Below, one piece after another: positions 5,734-13,165 of a stretch of DNA of 13,165 nt (position 1 is its first letter; each line of letters begins with the position of its first letter). Position numbers and translations under genes: made by a program. This DNA comes from CAWDMN01 sp963803155. Lineage in GTDB: Bacteria; Acidobacteriota; Terriglobia; Versatilivoradales; Versatilivoraceae. Location of the stretch: contig CAWDMN010000071.1 in NCBI GenBank assembly GCA_963803155.1, forward strand, positions 1 to 13,165. Direction: 5' to 3'. Under the pieces are notes generated by a model. That model ran no database searches and was not told the DNA's origin. It saw only the letters and a list, made by a program, of their open reading frames with translations.

Positions 5734-8511
5734 TCAACGGATTTTGGCAATGACCAGCGTCAAATCGTCATGTTGGGGGGCGGAACCGGCAAACTGAATA
5801 ACTTCCTTAAGCAGCAATTGCAAAAGCTCCTGGGCAGAAAGATGACCATGCATTTGCACCATTGCTTGCAACCGCTCTTCCCCAAATTCCTCCTCCTTTT
5901 CGTTGCGTGCCTCTGTCACTCCGTCACTATAAATGACCAGGATGTCTCCGGGGAGGCAGGAGATTATCCGGCTCTCATAGGAGATATCCGGAAAGAGTCC
6001 GATGACTGTGCCGCTGGCTTCGAGCCGTTCGACACTCATTGTGGTTGCGCAGCCTGCAGTGAGGAGCATGGCCGTTTCATTCGAAGTGGCTTTGTCAAAA
6101 TCATTTCCACCCAAATCAAACGGATGGAACAATAGAGGAGGATTGTGTCCCGCATTAACGTAAGTCAACTGACGGGAGTGATCCTCATATAGGCAATAAA
6201 AAAAGGTGGCATATTTGCTGCCGTCCACCGAGGCGCACATCAGGCGATTGAGATCAGCTGCCAACAAGCCGAGCTGACCGCCCCGGATGGGTGCATAACT
6301 TCGCAAGGCCGCTTGCAACCCCGCCATCAACAGTGCTGCGGCTATCCCCTTCCCTGATATATCCCCCAGAGCCAGTCCTAATTTGCCCGGTTCTAAAAGC
6401 AAGAAATCAAAATAATCTCCTCCCACACCACGAGCGGCACGGCAAAGCCCTGCATAATCCAAGCCCGGCAAGACCGGCAGAATTTGCGGAAACAACTGGG
6501 CTTGAACCTCCTGGGCAATTTCCAATTCCCGCTTCAGTTTTTCCTGTTCCGCCACCTGCTTGATCAAACGGGAATAATCCAAGGCAATAGCTACCTGCTC
6601 AGCCAGTGTCAACAACAACTCCTTGTCATCCCGGGAATAGGGCTCCTCAGAAAGTTTTTCACCCAGGCAGAGAAACCCCAGGATTTGTTGGCCGGCAATC
6701 AGGGGAACCAGCAGGCGCGCCTTGAGTTTTTCCAGCAACAAGCGCTCCTGATAGGCCTGTTCAGCCACTGCCGCGTTGGAAACCAGAGCTTGAGTCCAGG
6801 ACTTCGGATCATCCAAATAAACCTCGAGGGTTTCTGGCTCATGTTGGGCCATAAAAGCCAACTGCCTTCCAATGAAGGACTGTTCCAGCAATACAAGCTT
6901 TTCCTGCGGATTGGACTCGGGAGCGGTAATAGCTTTCCGATTCGACGCTGGGGGTGGCTGAATGGCAGGCGCATAAAACCCATCCCCCCATGAACCCGCA
7001 GTTCCCGTCCCCATCAAGTGCCCCCCCGGACCCGCCGCCTCCCAAATCGGACCCCGCAAAAATAGAGCGATTTGATTAGGATAGAGTGCCTTCCCGATGC
7101 AGTCCGACACCATCCAGAGAAGCTGCTCCGGTTGAGCCGCCAAATGACGCACCTTGCGGCGCAGGTCGGTTAAAACCTGCTGTGCGTTGTAAGCTTCCCG
7201 GAAAAACCGGCGATCAATGCGAGGGAAAAGCCATCGGTTCAATTCTTTCAAACCGGCCATTCCAGCCAGCGCCAGCCCAGCAGCCAGTAGAGCAAGCCAA
7301 TTGGGACCTAGCTGAGGGAAAAAGTGCAAGAGCAAGGGCTGATTGGTAAAACCAATCAGAATGAATATAAACAACCCCTCCAAAACCAGAAATCCCCGGG
7401 AAACCAGAGTGTATTTCAGGCCTTGCCTTAAGATGACCCGGATTCCCAAAACCCGATGCTTGACCACGGCATAAATAAACGATAAGGGAAAAATCGTGAG
7501 GGTAGAAATAATAATAAAAATCATCCACATGGGTGGAACTTTTAAAGGTAAAAAGACCAGGAACAAACCGGTGGGAAGCAGACCGAAAATTGTGCCAAAC
7601 AACAAAATCGCCATCCGTCGCCGCTCATCCCGCCCTTTCTTCGAAAAAGTATTCAAAACCAACGAAAAAATGGCAAGCACAAACATAGTCAGGGCAAAGA
7701 CGACACTAGTTTTTGAAATCCAGTCCGGAACGAGTTCGAGCAATACGATAGAATAATTAATGGCATACCCGTTGAAAACGTCTACACCAATGAATAATAG
7801 GGTAATATAGAGACAAAAATGCTTTAGCCATGGGGCTTTCCGGTCTATCCAACTCGGAGAAGGGAAAAGCAGGAAGAACCGCAGCAGAATGTAAATTAAG
7901 GCACCATTCAACACCGCGAATAGGAAAGAAAATCCATCCCGAAGGCCATGTGGGAAGAGATAAGTCGGTGCGGAAAAGATGGTATTAAAACTGAGAAATA
8001 ACAGGCTGGCCCAAAAAGCATTTTGATCCTCAGAATTTAGATACCCGATGAGTGTGGCGGTAAGAATAGGGAGCAGAGAAGCAAAAGTGACCAACAGAAG
8101 CAGCCAGGAAATGGCACTCCATACGGGGGCAATGACTTGGATCGGGACACTTAACCGCACAATGCCAGAATCCCCTCTTCGCTCTGCCTCAAGGAAGAAG
8201 ACTTCTCCGGCTTTCATCTCCCGGACCATATCTCCCAAGGTAAAAAGACCCGTAACTAGTGAAGTCCTTCCATTGGATTGACGGATTGCCATGATACGGT
8301 CACCCGGCTTGAGTAGTGAGGTTGCCGGAGAAACTGTGCGGCTTGCGCCAGGCTGCTCTGTGACTTTCATCACGACAAAAGTCCCTTTTTTAATATCGAG
8401 TTGGACAGAGGGGTTCATGGAATCCCTGAAAAATGAGTAATAAATCATGAGACTCCAACTCAGCCACATACAAGTAATCAAAAAGGTTAAGATCACTTTG
8501 CGTCGGGTCAT
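5734..8511 (-). CDS. Membrane-bound SpoIIE/RsbU-type PP2C phosphatase with PDZ and GAF regions
   Basis: A 925-residue signalling protein of the inner membrane. Residues 6-27 are a signal anchor. 38-125 look like a PDZ-type fold (SLLKPGDRIMAI). 127-420 hold about eight hydrophobic spans. 440-650 resemble a GAF sensor (LLVPLIAGQQILGFLCLGEK, then DDKELLLTLAEQVAIAL). 650-675 form a short coiled linker. 680-925 are the SpoIIE/PP2C phosphatase, with metal-binding acidic residues in GGDYFDF (697-703), GDISGKG (716-722), SDGVTEAR (862-869) and QHDDLT (914-919), plus NAGHNPPLL. Such enzymes dephosphorylate STAS-domain anti-sigma antagonists in partner-switching pathways. No STAS or anti-sigma kinase gene is in the window. 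ATG at 8511 follows AAAGGA at a suitable distance. The catalytic residues look intact; ligand and target are unknown. Confidence 0.9.
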   Translation of the reverse strand: MTRRKVILTFLITCMWLSWSLMIYYSFFRDSMNPSVQLDIKKGTFVVMKVTEQPGASRTVSPATSLLKPGDRIMAIRQSNGRTSLVTGLFTLGDMVREMKAGEVFFLEAERRGDSGIVRLSVPIQVIAPVWSAISWLLLLVTFASLLPILTATLIGYLNSEDQNAFWASLLFLSFNTIFSAPTYLFPHGLRDGFSFLFAVLNGALIYILLRFFLLFPSPSWIDRKAPWLKHFCLYITLLFIGVDVFNGYAINYSIVLLELVPDWISKTSVVFALTMFVLAIFSLVLNTFSKKGRDERRRMAILLFGTIFGLLPTGLFLVFLPLKVPPMWMIFIIISTLTIFPLSFIYAVVKHRVLGIRVILRQGLKYTLVSRGFLVLEGLFIFILIGFTNQPLLLHFFPQLGPNWLALLAAGLALAGMAGLKELNRWLFPRIDRRFFREAYNAQQVLTDLRRKVRHLAAQPEQLLWMVSDCIGKALYPNQIALFLRGPIWEAAGPGGHLMGTGTAGSWGDGFYAPAIQPPPASNRKAITAPESNPQEKLVLLEQSFIGRQLAFMAQHEPETLEVYLDDPKSWTQALVSNAAVAEQAYQERLLLEKLKARLLVPLIAGQQILGFLCLGEKLSEEPYSRDDKELLLTLAEQVAIALDYSRLIKQVAEQEKLKRELEIAQEVQAQLFPQILPVLPGLDYAGLCRAARGVGGDYFDFLLLEPGKLGLALGDISGKGIAAALLMAGLQAALRSYAPIRGGQLGLLAADLNRLMCASVDGSKYATFFYCLYEDHSRQLTYVNAGHNPPLLFHPFDLGGNDFDKATSNETAMLLTAGCATTMSVERLEASGTVIGLFPDISYESRIISCLPGDILVIYSDGVTEARNEKEEEFGEERLQAMVQMHGHLSAQELLQLLLKEVIQFAGSAPQHDDLTLVIAKIR

Positions 8512-8624
8512 GCAGGAATCCTTTCAACACGGGAGTGCAGCTGAGATCCCACCCAGGCACATAACAGAATATTTTTCCCACTATACAATAAAAGCGGAGA
8601 TGCTGCTGCCTGGAAAAATTTTTA

Positions 8625-8642
8625 AATTGGGGTCACACCAAG
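8625..8642 (-). repeat. RAYT element left-end motif (inverted)
   Basis: AATTGGGGTCACACCAAG is the exact reverse complement of the motif after RAYT copies 1 and 2. It lies 127 bp before the ATG of copy 3. With a right-hand motif the element would have 18-bp perfect terminal inverted repeats. This is the only left end in the window. Confidence 0.75.
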
Positions 8643-8717
8643 GCTTGTATTTGAAAGAATTGAAGTTTCTCCCAAAATCAATTGATATTTTGTCCTTAAA
8701 AGGTTTTTTTTTGCCTC

Positions 8718-8723
8718 TATAAT
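8718..8723 (+). promoter_or_regulatory. Possible -10 box for RAYT copy 3
   Basis: TATAAT occurs 46 bp before the ATG at 8770. At a 17-bp spacing the upstream hexamer is CTTAAA, a poor -35 match. The call is only suggestive. Confidence 0.25.
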
Positions 8724-8769
8724 GTCTGTTTAAGAATTTTTTCATTCCCTCCTACAAGGTCGAGAGACC

Positions 8770-9306
8770 ATGGCGCGAGCGCATCGCCATTATTTGCCTG
8801 ATATGATCTGGCATCTGACTCACCGCTGCCATGAGCGGAAATTCCTCTTCGAGTTTGCCTGTGACCGGCAGGCTTGGATTGGCTGGCTCTTTGAAGCCCG
8901 CCAAAGCTTTGGTCTTTCGGTTCTTGATTACATGACGACCTCCAACCACATTCACCTGCTGGTGCATGATCTGGAAGGACACGAAGTCATGCCCGAATCT
9001 ATGCAGTTGGTGGTCGGATGCACTGCAGAGGAATACAATCAGCGCAAGCAAAGACATGGAGCCTTTTGGGAAGATAGTTATCATGCCACGGCGATTGAAA
9101 GCGGCCATCGAACCAAAGCAACTCGGACGGCAAAGCCACTGGAGTGAAAGTATCGCGGTGGGCAGCTCGGCATACGTCGAGGCAGTCAAGAAGCAGTTAG
9201 GACCGAGAGCCAAAGGGAGGAACATTTTGGCGGCGGGGGGGGGGAGCGCATCAATTGCGGGAAACAGAAGCAGCTTATCAGGGTATTTTTGAGGGGGAAA
9301 AAGGCC
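8770..9306 (+). pseudogene. RAYT/IS200-like transposase with internal deletion (copy 3, N terminus intact)
   Basis: Starts MARAHRHYLPDMIWHLTHRC and keeps the catalytic core motifs. The HUH pair is H60 and H62 in SNHIHLLVHD, and the likely nucleophile is Y89 in AEEYNQRKQRHGAFWED. These enzymes cut and rejoin single-stranded DNA at palindromic sites. After residue 112 the same 215-bp deletion as in copy 1 shifts the frame and the protein ends at residue 125 (stop 9145-9147). The rest of the gene continues in another frame to about 9306, with a run of ten G at 9235-9244 where copy 1 reads TGGAGGG. Homology stops at about 9306 and the right-end motif is lost; the converging propeller gene ends 15 bp later. 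The 125-residue product keeps both motifs but lacks the usual YIDLN region, so activity is doubtful. Confidence 0.85.
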
Positions 9307-9321
9307 CTTTCCCTCCGTCCC

Positions 9322-12120
9322 CTATTTTTGCGTGGAATCGATAAATGCCCCATCACTTGTGCCAATCCCCGGATGACTGCCGTCATTGATGACCCCGTAT
9401 GCCAGATAGCCCCCGGGAATGTCCGTCCGCGGAAAGATATGGACGTAGCCCATATCAATACTAGGAGCGTAGGTCGAGAGGACCTGATTGAGCTGGCGCC
9501 ATTCGTAGGAACCAAGCGACACATCGACTGCATTCACCTTGGCTCCGCTGGCCCCATCATAGAATTCCAGTGCCAGAGTGATGCTCTGGTTGCCACAGTT
9601 GACCAAAGCTAGGTTGGAACGAACCTCGTCATCCTGTCGCAGGGGACTTAACCATCGCTCTCCACTGGATGCAGGGCGCGCGGTAAAAGCCACGCCATAG
9701 CGCCCCTTTCCGGGTGTCCCGATCGTGAGCACACGCGCTGCGGCATAGAGGTACCGGATATTCCAGGCTCCCGTAAATTCCAGCGATCCCACCAGGTCAC
9801 TTCCCTCAGGACCAAGTCCAATGACTCCTTGTTGACGAAAATACTTGATCAAATCCGGAATGATTATTTGCTTGCGCGGACCCAGTGAGAGCGGCAGACG
9901 AACTGTCTGGTTGGGGACTTGTAATCCAGCGGAGCGGAAGACCAGTTCAAAATCGATTGGGGTAGGGGAGCCATCAGTGTTTAAAAGAGTTAATTCCGTG
10001 TTAAAGCGGCCACTAGACACAATAACCGGCAACCACCAGCCACCGGGAGTCGAGAGGGAATAATTATCCAAAGGAGGAAGAAAAGAGCCATCGGAAGTGA
10101 CCTGATCATTGACCACTCCGTAGGAGTAAATAGGCGGTGTTGGCATTTCTGAAGGGAAAGAGTAAATATAGACTGACCCTTCATTCAAGTTGAGGCCCTC
10201 AGTCTGCAGTATCTTCGAATATTGAAGGAACTCCCCGGGAGCAAGGGGCACACCAACACTCTTGGCCAGAACGCCCCCTTCGTCGTAAATCTCAACGGTG
10301 ACGGTAGTGGAGTTTTCGTTATCGCCGCCCAAGTTAATAAGGGCTAGATTGGAGCGTTCCTGCTCGTTCTGCCGGAATCCACCGATAGCGCCGCCCCACA
10401 GCGCGTTTGCACGTTGGAGACCCGCATAGGCGACGCCATAACGTCCCTTTGGGTCCGGAGTCGTGGTGCGGGCTGTCACCACAAGATCGCCCATGTATTC
10501 CAGGCTTGAGCAGGCAATCTGCAGTGAGCCTCCCACATTTCCATCAGGAATCTGCGCTGTCGACTGGGATTTCAGCCAGGCGATTGCATCAGGAATGAAT
10601 TTCTGCTGGCCGGCCGGTAACGACAATGTAAACGAGGCACGGCCACCGCCCAGGAATGGCGCTCCGAAGTATTTAATGTTCATGTCGGCGGGCCATCGAC
10701 CCAGATTGGTCAGAGTCAAGTCCGTGGTAAAGAAAGAACCATTAACGCCGGAGGTGGAAAGTACGCTGGGAACAATGATTCGTGATGGCGCATCTTGAAT
10801 CACCTGAACCTGAGCGAGCAGGTTCCTCGCCAGTGCATCGACTATTTGAACCGTGGAATCTCGTGCGTAGATACCCGAGTTTTCACTCAAGAAGAGGTGT
10901 AAAGTGCCAGGACCCACCTCCCCGAGAGGTTCTCCAAGCTGGACATAACTTTCTCCTCCGAAAAGGACCGGTTGCCACTTTCTCTCAGCGCAGCTTCCTT
11001 GGCACTTCAATTCTGCCTGCACGAGGCCTCCTTTGGCCGAGACGTGCAGGAGCGTCGGCTCTACCTTGAAATTGCTGTTGTTTATGGTGAAGGCGGCGCT
11101 ACTTATCGCGGAAATGCCATTGGGTATTTCTTCCGTAACACGGATCAGACAAAGAGTTGACCCTAAGTCGGGAATCGTCCACTTGTAGATGCCCAAATTG
11201 CGGACTCCGGAGGCTATCAGGGAATAAGTTTGACCACCATCAATGGAGAGTTCAATCTTTACGGTGGCGGCAAAACCCGTATTTCGCCAGCGGATGGTCG
11301 CTGTTTGTGCTTCTCCCATGCTCCAGGAAAACCAGGCTTCTCCTCCTGCCGGGCTTGTGATTTCCATCAAGCGGGCACGGTCTTCCCGGAAGGTAATTTC
11401 GAAGACCCCCGTGTCTGTTGCGACAAAAATATGATTCGAATCGCTTGGATCGAATGCGAAGCTCTTTGCTTTAGCCCCATCGAGACCTGCATCGGCTGAT
11501 GTCCAGGACCGGCCTCCATCACGGCTCTGGAAAACGGTATCAGCCGACAACAACAACTGATCATTGGAGAATGGACTGACCTGCAGGCCAGTCAACAGGC
11601 CAAAATCCCATCCGGAAGATGCTAATTCCCCATCCGGGCTGCTCCGGACCGAAGTTTGCTCTGAGGAATCAAAAGATTGTTTAATCGTGTAGAGTATTCG
11701 CGGGTCCTGAGGAGAAAAGGCCATTAATCTAATCTCCTCGCTGGCGCCAAACCAGGTTCGTCCGAAGTCGTTACTTCTGGAGAGTGAGAATGGATTTCTT
11801 GGATCGGGACTGCGGAGCTGATACAGAACGCCGTCTTCGAGAGGATCCGACACCAGGTTTGGGGATCCTCCACAGCCAGAAATGGACAAGATTTGCCAGG
11901 TTTGCCCGTGATCATGGGATTGATACATTCCTGAAAAATCGGAACAGACATCGACTAGGTTGGGATCCGTGAGGGAGAATGCAAATGCACGAGTAATTCC
12001 AGTGAAAATCCCAGGACGCAAGAGGGATTTCGTCCAGGAAGCTCCCTGATCGTTGCTTCGGAAGATACTGCTTTCCCCTGCTGCAAAGAGAAGGCTCAGT
12101 GTCTTGTTGTATAAACAAAA
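9322..12120 (-). CDS. Asp-box beta-propeller protein with duplicated C-terminal module, 5'-truncated
   Basis: A long protein that looks extracellular. Numbered from the TTG at 12021, Asp-box (BNR/sortilin-like) motifs occur at SHDHGQTW (35-42), SNDFGRTW (83-90) and SRDGGRSW (166-173). Another, RSNDQGASW, lies upstream of that TTG in the same open frame. An Ig-like segment follows near 215-315 (VKIELSIDGGQTYSLIA). Residues 414-650 and 661-893 are two copies of one module: each has GRYGVA, a (Q/D)xxxRSNLALxN motif and a closing YGV(V/I)ND. The frame is open to 12126, where TAA blocks it, and has no ATG, GTG or signal peptide, so the 5' end is missing; TTG 12021 would cut an Asp box. Similar modules occur in secreted Acidobacteriota proteins, from memory. 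No catalytic site is evident. The stop lies 15 bp from the broken RAYT copy 3. Confidence 0.8.
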   Translation of the reverse strand, partial: FCLYNKTLSLLFAAGESSIFRSNDQGASWTKSLLRPGIFTGITRAFAFSLTDPNLVDVCSDFSGMYQSHDHGQTWQILSISGCGGSPNLVSDPLEDGVLYQLRSPDPRNPFSLSRSNDFGRTWFGASEEIRLMAFSPQDPRILYTIKQSFDSSEQTSVRSSPDGELASSGWDFGLLTGLQVSPFSNDQLLLSADTVFQSRDGGRSWTSADAGLDGAKAKSFAFDPSDSNHIFVATDTGVFEITFREDRARLMEITSPAGGEAWFSWSMGEAQTATIRWRNTGFAATVKIELSIDGGQTYSLIASGVRNLGIYKWTIPDLGSTLCLIRVTEEIPNGISAISSAAFTINNSNFKVEPTLLHVSAKGGLVQAELKCQGSCAERKWQPVLFGGESYVQLGEPLGEVGPGTLHLFLSENSGIYARDSTVQIVDALARNLLAQVQVIQDAPSRIIVPSVLSTSGVNGSFFTTDLTLTNLGRWPADMNIKYFGAPFLGGGRASFTLSLPAGQQKFIPDAIAWLKSQSTAQIPDGNVGGSLQIACSSLEYMGDLVVTARTTTPDPKGRYGVAYAGLQRANALWGGAIGGFRQNEQERSNLALINLGGDNENSTTVTVEIYDEGGVLAKSVGVPLAPGEFLQYSKILQTEGLNLNEGSVYIYSFPSEMPTPPIYSYGVVNDQVTSDGSFLPPLDNYSLSTPGGWWLPVIVSSGRFNTELTLLNTDGSPTPIDFELVFRSAGLQVPNQTVRLPLSLGPRKQIIIPDLIKYFRQQGVIGLGPEGSDLVGSLEFTGAWNIRYLYAAARVLTIGTPGKGRYGVAFTARPASSGERWLSPLRQDDEVRSNLALVNCGNQSITLALEFYDGASGAKVNAVDVSLGSYEWRQLNQVLSTYAPSIDMGYVHIFPRTDIPGGYLAYGVINDGSHPGIGTSDGAFIDSTQK

Positions 12121-12455
12121 TGAAGATTACCTGTACTTGCTCCAGTCATTTCCATACAAGCTTGGGGATAAAGTTCGCTCTCTAAAGATGTTATGTTAAT
12201 CCCCACATCTCCTTCATTAATCCAGTTTGTGCCATCATAGTTAGCCCAGTATATTCGTTTCCCCCATACATTTACTCCTCAATTTTGAGAAATTATAGCA
12301 TACTCTTGCCACAAAATTTGTGAGCCATTTACAATTATGGGCTGGGTAGCTGTAGAAGGAGAAGAATTATTACTTATGTTAATAGGTGGGTTATTCAAGC
12401 CCAATAACAATTCTATTGTTTTTCCTGACTTAGGGTCTATAAAGGTATCCCAACA
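12105..12455 (-). pseudogene. AT-rich fragment of another propeller-type protein
   Basis: This block is visibly AT-richer than both neighbours. On the minus strand one frame reads WDTFIDPKSGKTIELLLGLN, later QPIIVNGSQILWQEYAIISQ, then TGA (12279-12281). It continues in the same frame with GVNVWGKRIYWANYDGTNW and LESELYPQACMEM, to a stop at 12096-12098. The WQEY...V(W)GKRIYWANYDGTNW pattern recalls repeats of bacterial propeller or sialidase-like surface proteins. It has no start codon, an internal stop and abrupt edges near 12105 and 12455. It is either a gene scrap or a piece joined by assembly. Confidence 0.5.
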
Positions 12456-13165
12456 ACGCCGGAGAAGAACTTCGTCAACTGGGACAAGAACACGTTCCTG
12501 CGCCTGATCGCCGCCCAACCCGAGCGCCTGACGTTGCGCTTCCAGGTCTCGCACGGGATGCTGCTCAATGTGCTCAGCCGCAAAGGAGACGGCTGCCGCG
12601 CGATGCAGCAACTGATCGCCCGCTGCCACGAATCGCCCAAGGCCAAGAAGGCCCACACCAAACGCGCTTGGCAACTTTTCCGCTCGCTGGTCGAGCGAAG
12701 GATCATGAAATTCCCCCACCCGGAGCGCGGCTGTCCCCAGCCGCAGCAGGTTCGGGTCTTGGCCCTGCTGCGGCTGGGGACAGCCGCGCTCCGAAACTGC
12801 GCGTCAACGTCGAGTTGCAGGACGATTCTCGATGGACCAGACGCTCTCGCTGTATCTGCTGGAGACGCTGCCGCTGGTGGACCCGCAGCAGCCGGATTAC
12901 CCGCTGGTCCTGCTCACACTCGTGGAGTCCATCCTCGAAGACCCGGACATCATACTGCGCAAGCAACTCGACAAGCTGAAGAGCCAGAAGATGGCTGAGA
13001 TGAAGATGGCCGGGATCGAATACGACGAGCGCATCGAAGAACTGGAGAAGCTGGAATACCCCAAGCCGAACCGCGAGTTCATCTACTCGACCTTCAATGC
13101 CTTTGCGGACAAGCATCCCTGGGCGGGCCAGGAGAACATCCGGCCGAACTCATTGCGCGGGAGAT
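12456..13165 (+). pseudogene. DUF3516-type DEAD/DEAH RNA helicase, C-terminal region, decayed
   Basis: The translation gives PEKNFVNWDKNTFLRLIAAQ, then FQVSHGMLLNVLSRKGDG, AWQLFRSLVERRI, LRVNVELQDD, MDQTLSLYLLETLPLVDPQ and REFIYSTFNAFADKHPW. I recognise this as the DUF3516 region of bacterial Ski2/Mtr4-like helicases; the ATPase core would lie upstream and is absent. The gene is broken. It runs in frame 3 until a palindrome (12721-12793) interrupts it after LVERRIMKF. It resumes in frame 2 at 12791, and loses one T near 12826 (GATTCTCG for expected GATTTCTCG), moving to frame 1. A further base seems missing near 13150. The window ends inside it. Single-base losses could be sequencing errors, but the palindrome is not. 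GC-rich composition differs sharply from the preceding block. Confidence 0.8.
12721..12793. repeat. Perfect 30-bp-arm palindrome inserted in the helicase gene
   Basis: Arm 12721-12750 (CGGAGCGCGGCTGTCCCC..., ending GCAGCAGG) is exactly complementary to 12764-12793, with a 13-base loop (12751-12763). It sits in the helicase frame between LVERRIMKF and KLRVNVELQ and is not part of the protein family. Its size and form fit a REP-like or miniature palindromic element. I recall similar GCGGCTGTCCCCAGCCGC palindromes from Verrucomicrobiota genomes, but cannot verify this here. Confidence 0.85.

Noticed and set aside
8512..8624. Promoter of the phosphatase gene
   Set aside because: TATAGT is visible on the minus strand, but no -35 box stands at an acceptable spacing.
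12279..12719. 146-codon minus-strand ORF crossing the helicase block
   Set aside because: Its first half is antisense to the recognisable helicase frame; only the part after about 12455 in the AT-rich block looks coding.
12703..13116. 137-codon minus-strand ORF over the helicase fragment
   Set aside because: Antisense shadow of the conserved plus-strand helicase sequence, and part of it reads through the palindrome.

Overview
The window is bacterial DNA with a handful of intact, unrelated genes set among gene fragments and repeats. A truncated ExbB/TolQ-type channel gene points to a Gram-negative cell. The SpoIIE-type phosphatase (PDZ, many membrane spans, GAF) and the large Asp-box protein with two copies of a secreted-type module recall Acidobacteriota. 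The DUF3516 helicase fragment and its GC-rich palindrome recall Verrucomicrobiota. I cannot assign a phylum from sequence alone, and parts of the window may not share one origin.

Layout. 1-323: 3' end of a REP-associated tyrosine transposase (RAYT) element. 382-1470 (+): HEAT-repeat protein. 1628-1960 (+): frameshifted fragment of a different RAYT. 1982-3906 (-): likely two-gene unit, a sugar-isomerase-like TIM barrel followed by a sterol desaturase/fatty acid hydroxylase. 3907-4274: no clear gene. 4275-4846: array of constant ~56-bp palindromic units separated by variable hairpin cassettes. 4943-5483: second fragment of the first RAYT family. 5511-5705: C-terminal remnant of an exbB/tolQ gene. 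5701-5730: strong hairpin shared by two converging reading frames. 5734-8511 (-): 925-residue membrane-bound PP2C/SpoIIE phosphatase. 8625-9306 (+): third copy of the RAYT element, internally deleted and cut at its 3' end. 9322-12120 (-): Asp-box beta-propeller protein lacking its N terminus. 12105-12455: AT-rich fragment, probably from another propeller-type gene. 12456-13165 (+): decayed DUF3516 helicase gene split by a perfect 30-bp-arm palindrome.

Main points. Two of the three related RAYT copies carry the same 215-bp internal deletion at a microhomology, so a deletion derivative seems to have been duplicated. An 18-bp motif (CTTGGTGTGACCCCAATT) lies after the genes and, inverted, before the third one, giving the element matching inverted ends. 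The palindrome array at 4275-4846 is the most striking structure no gene explains. The right-hand 1 kb joins three blocks of different composition and may be a recombination scar or an assembly chimera. I see no tRNA, rRNA, CRISPR array or recognisable defence system, and no convincing new multi-gene system.
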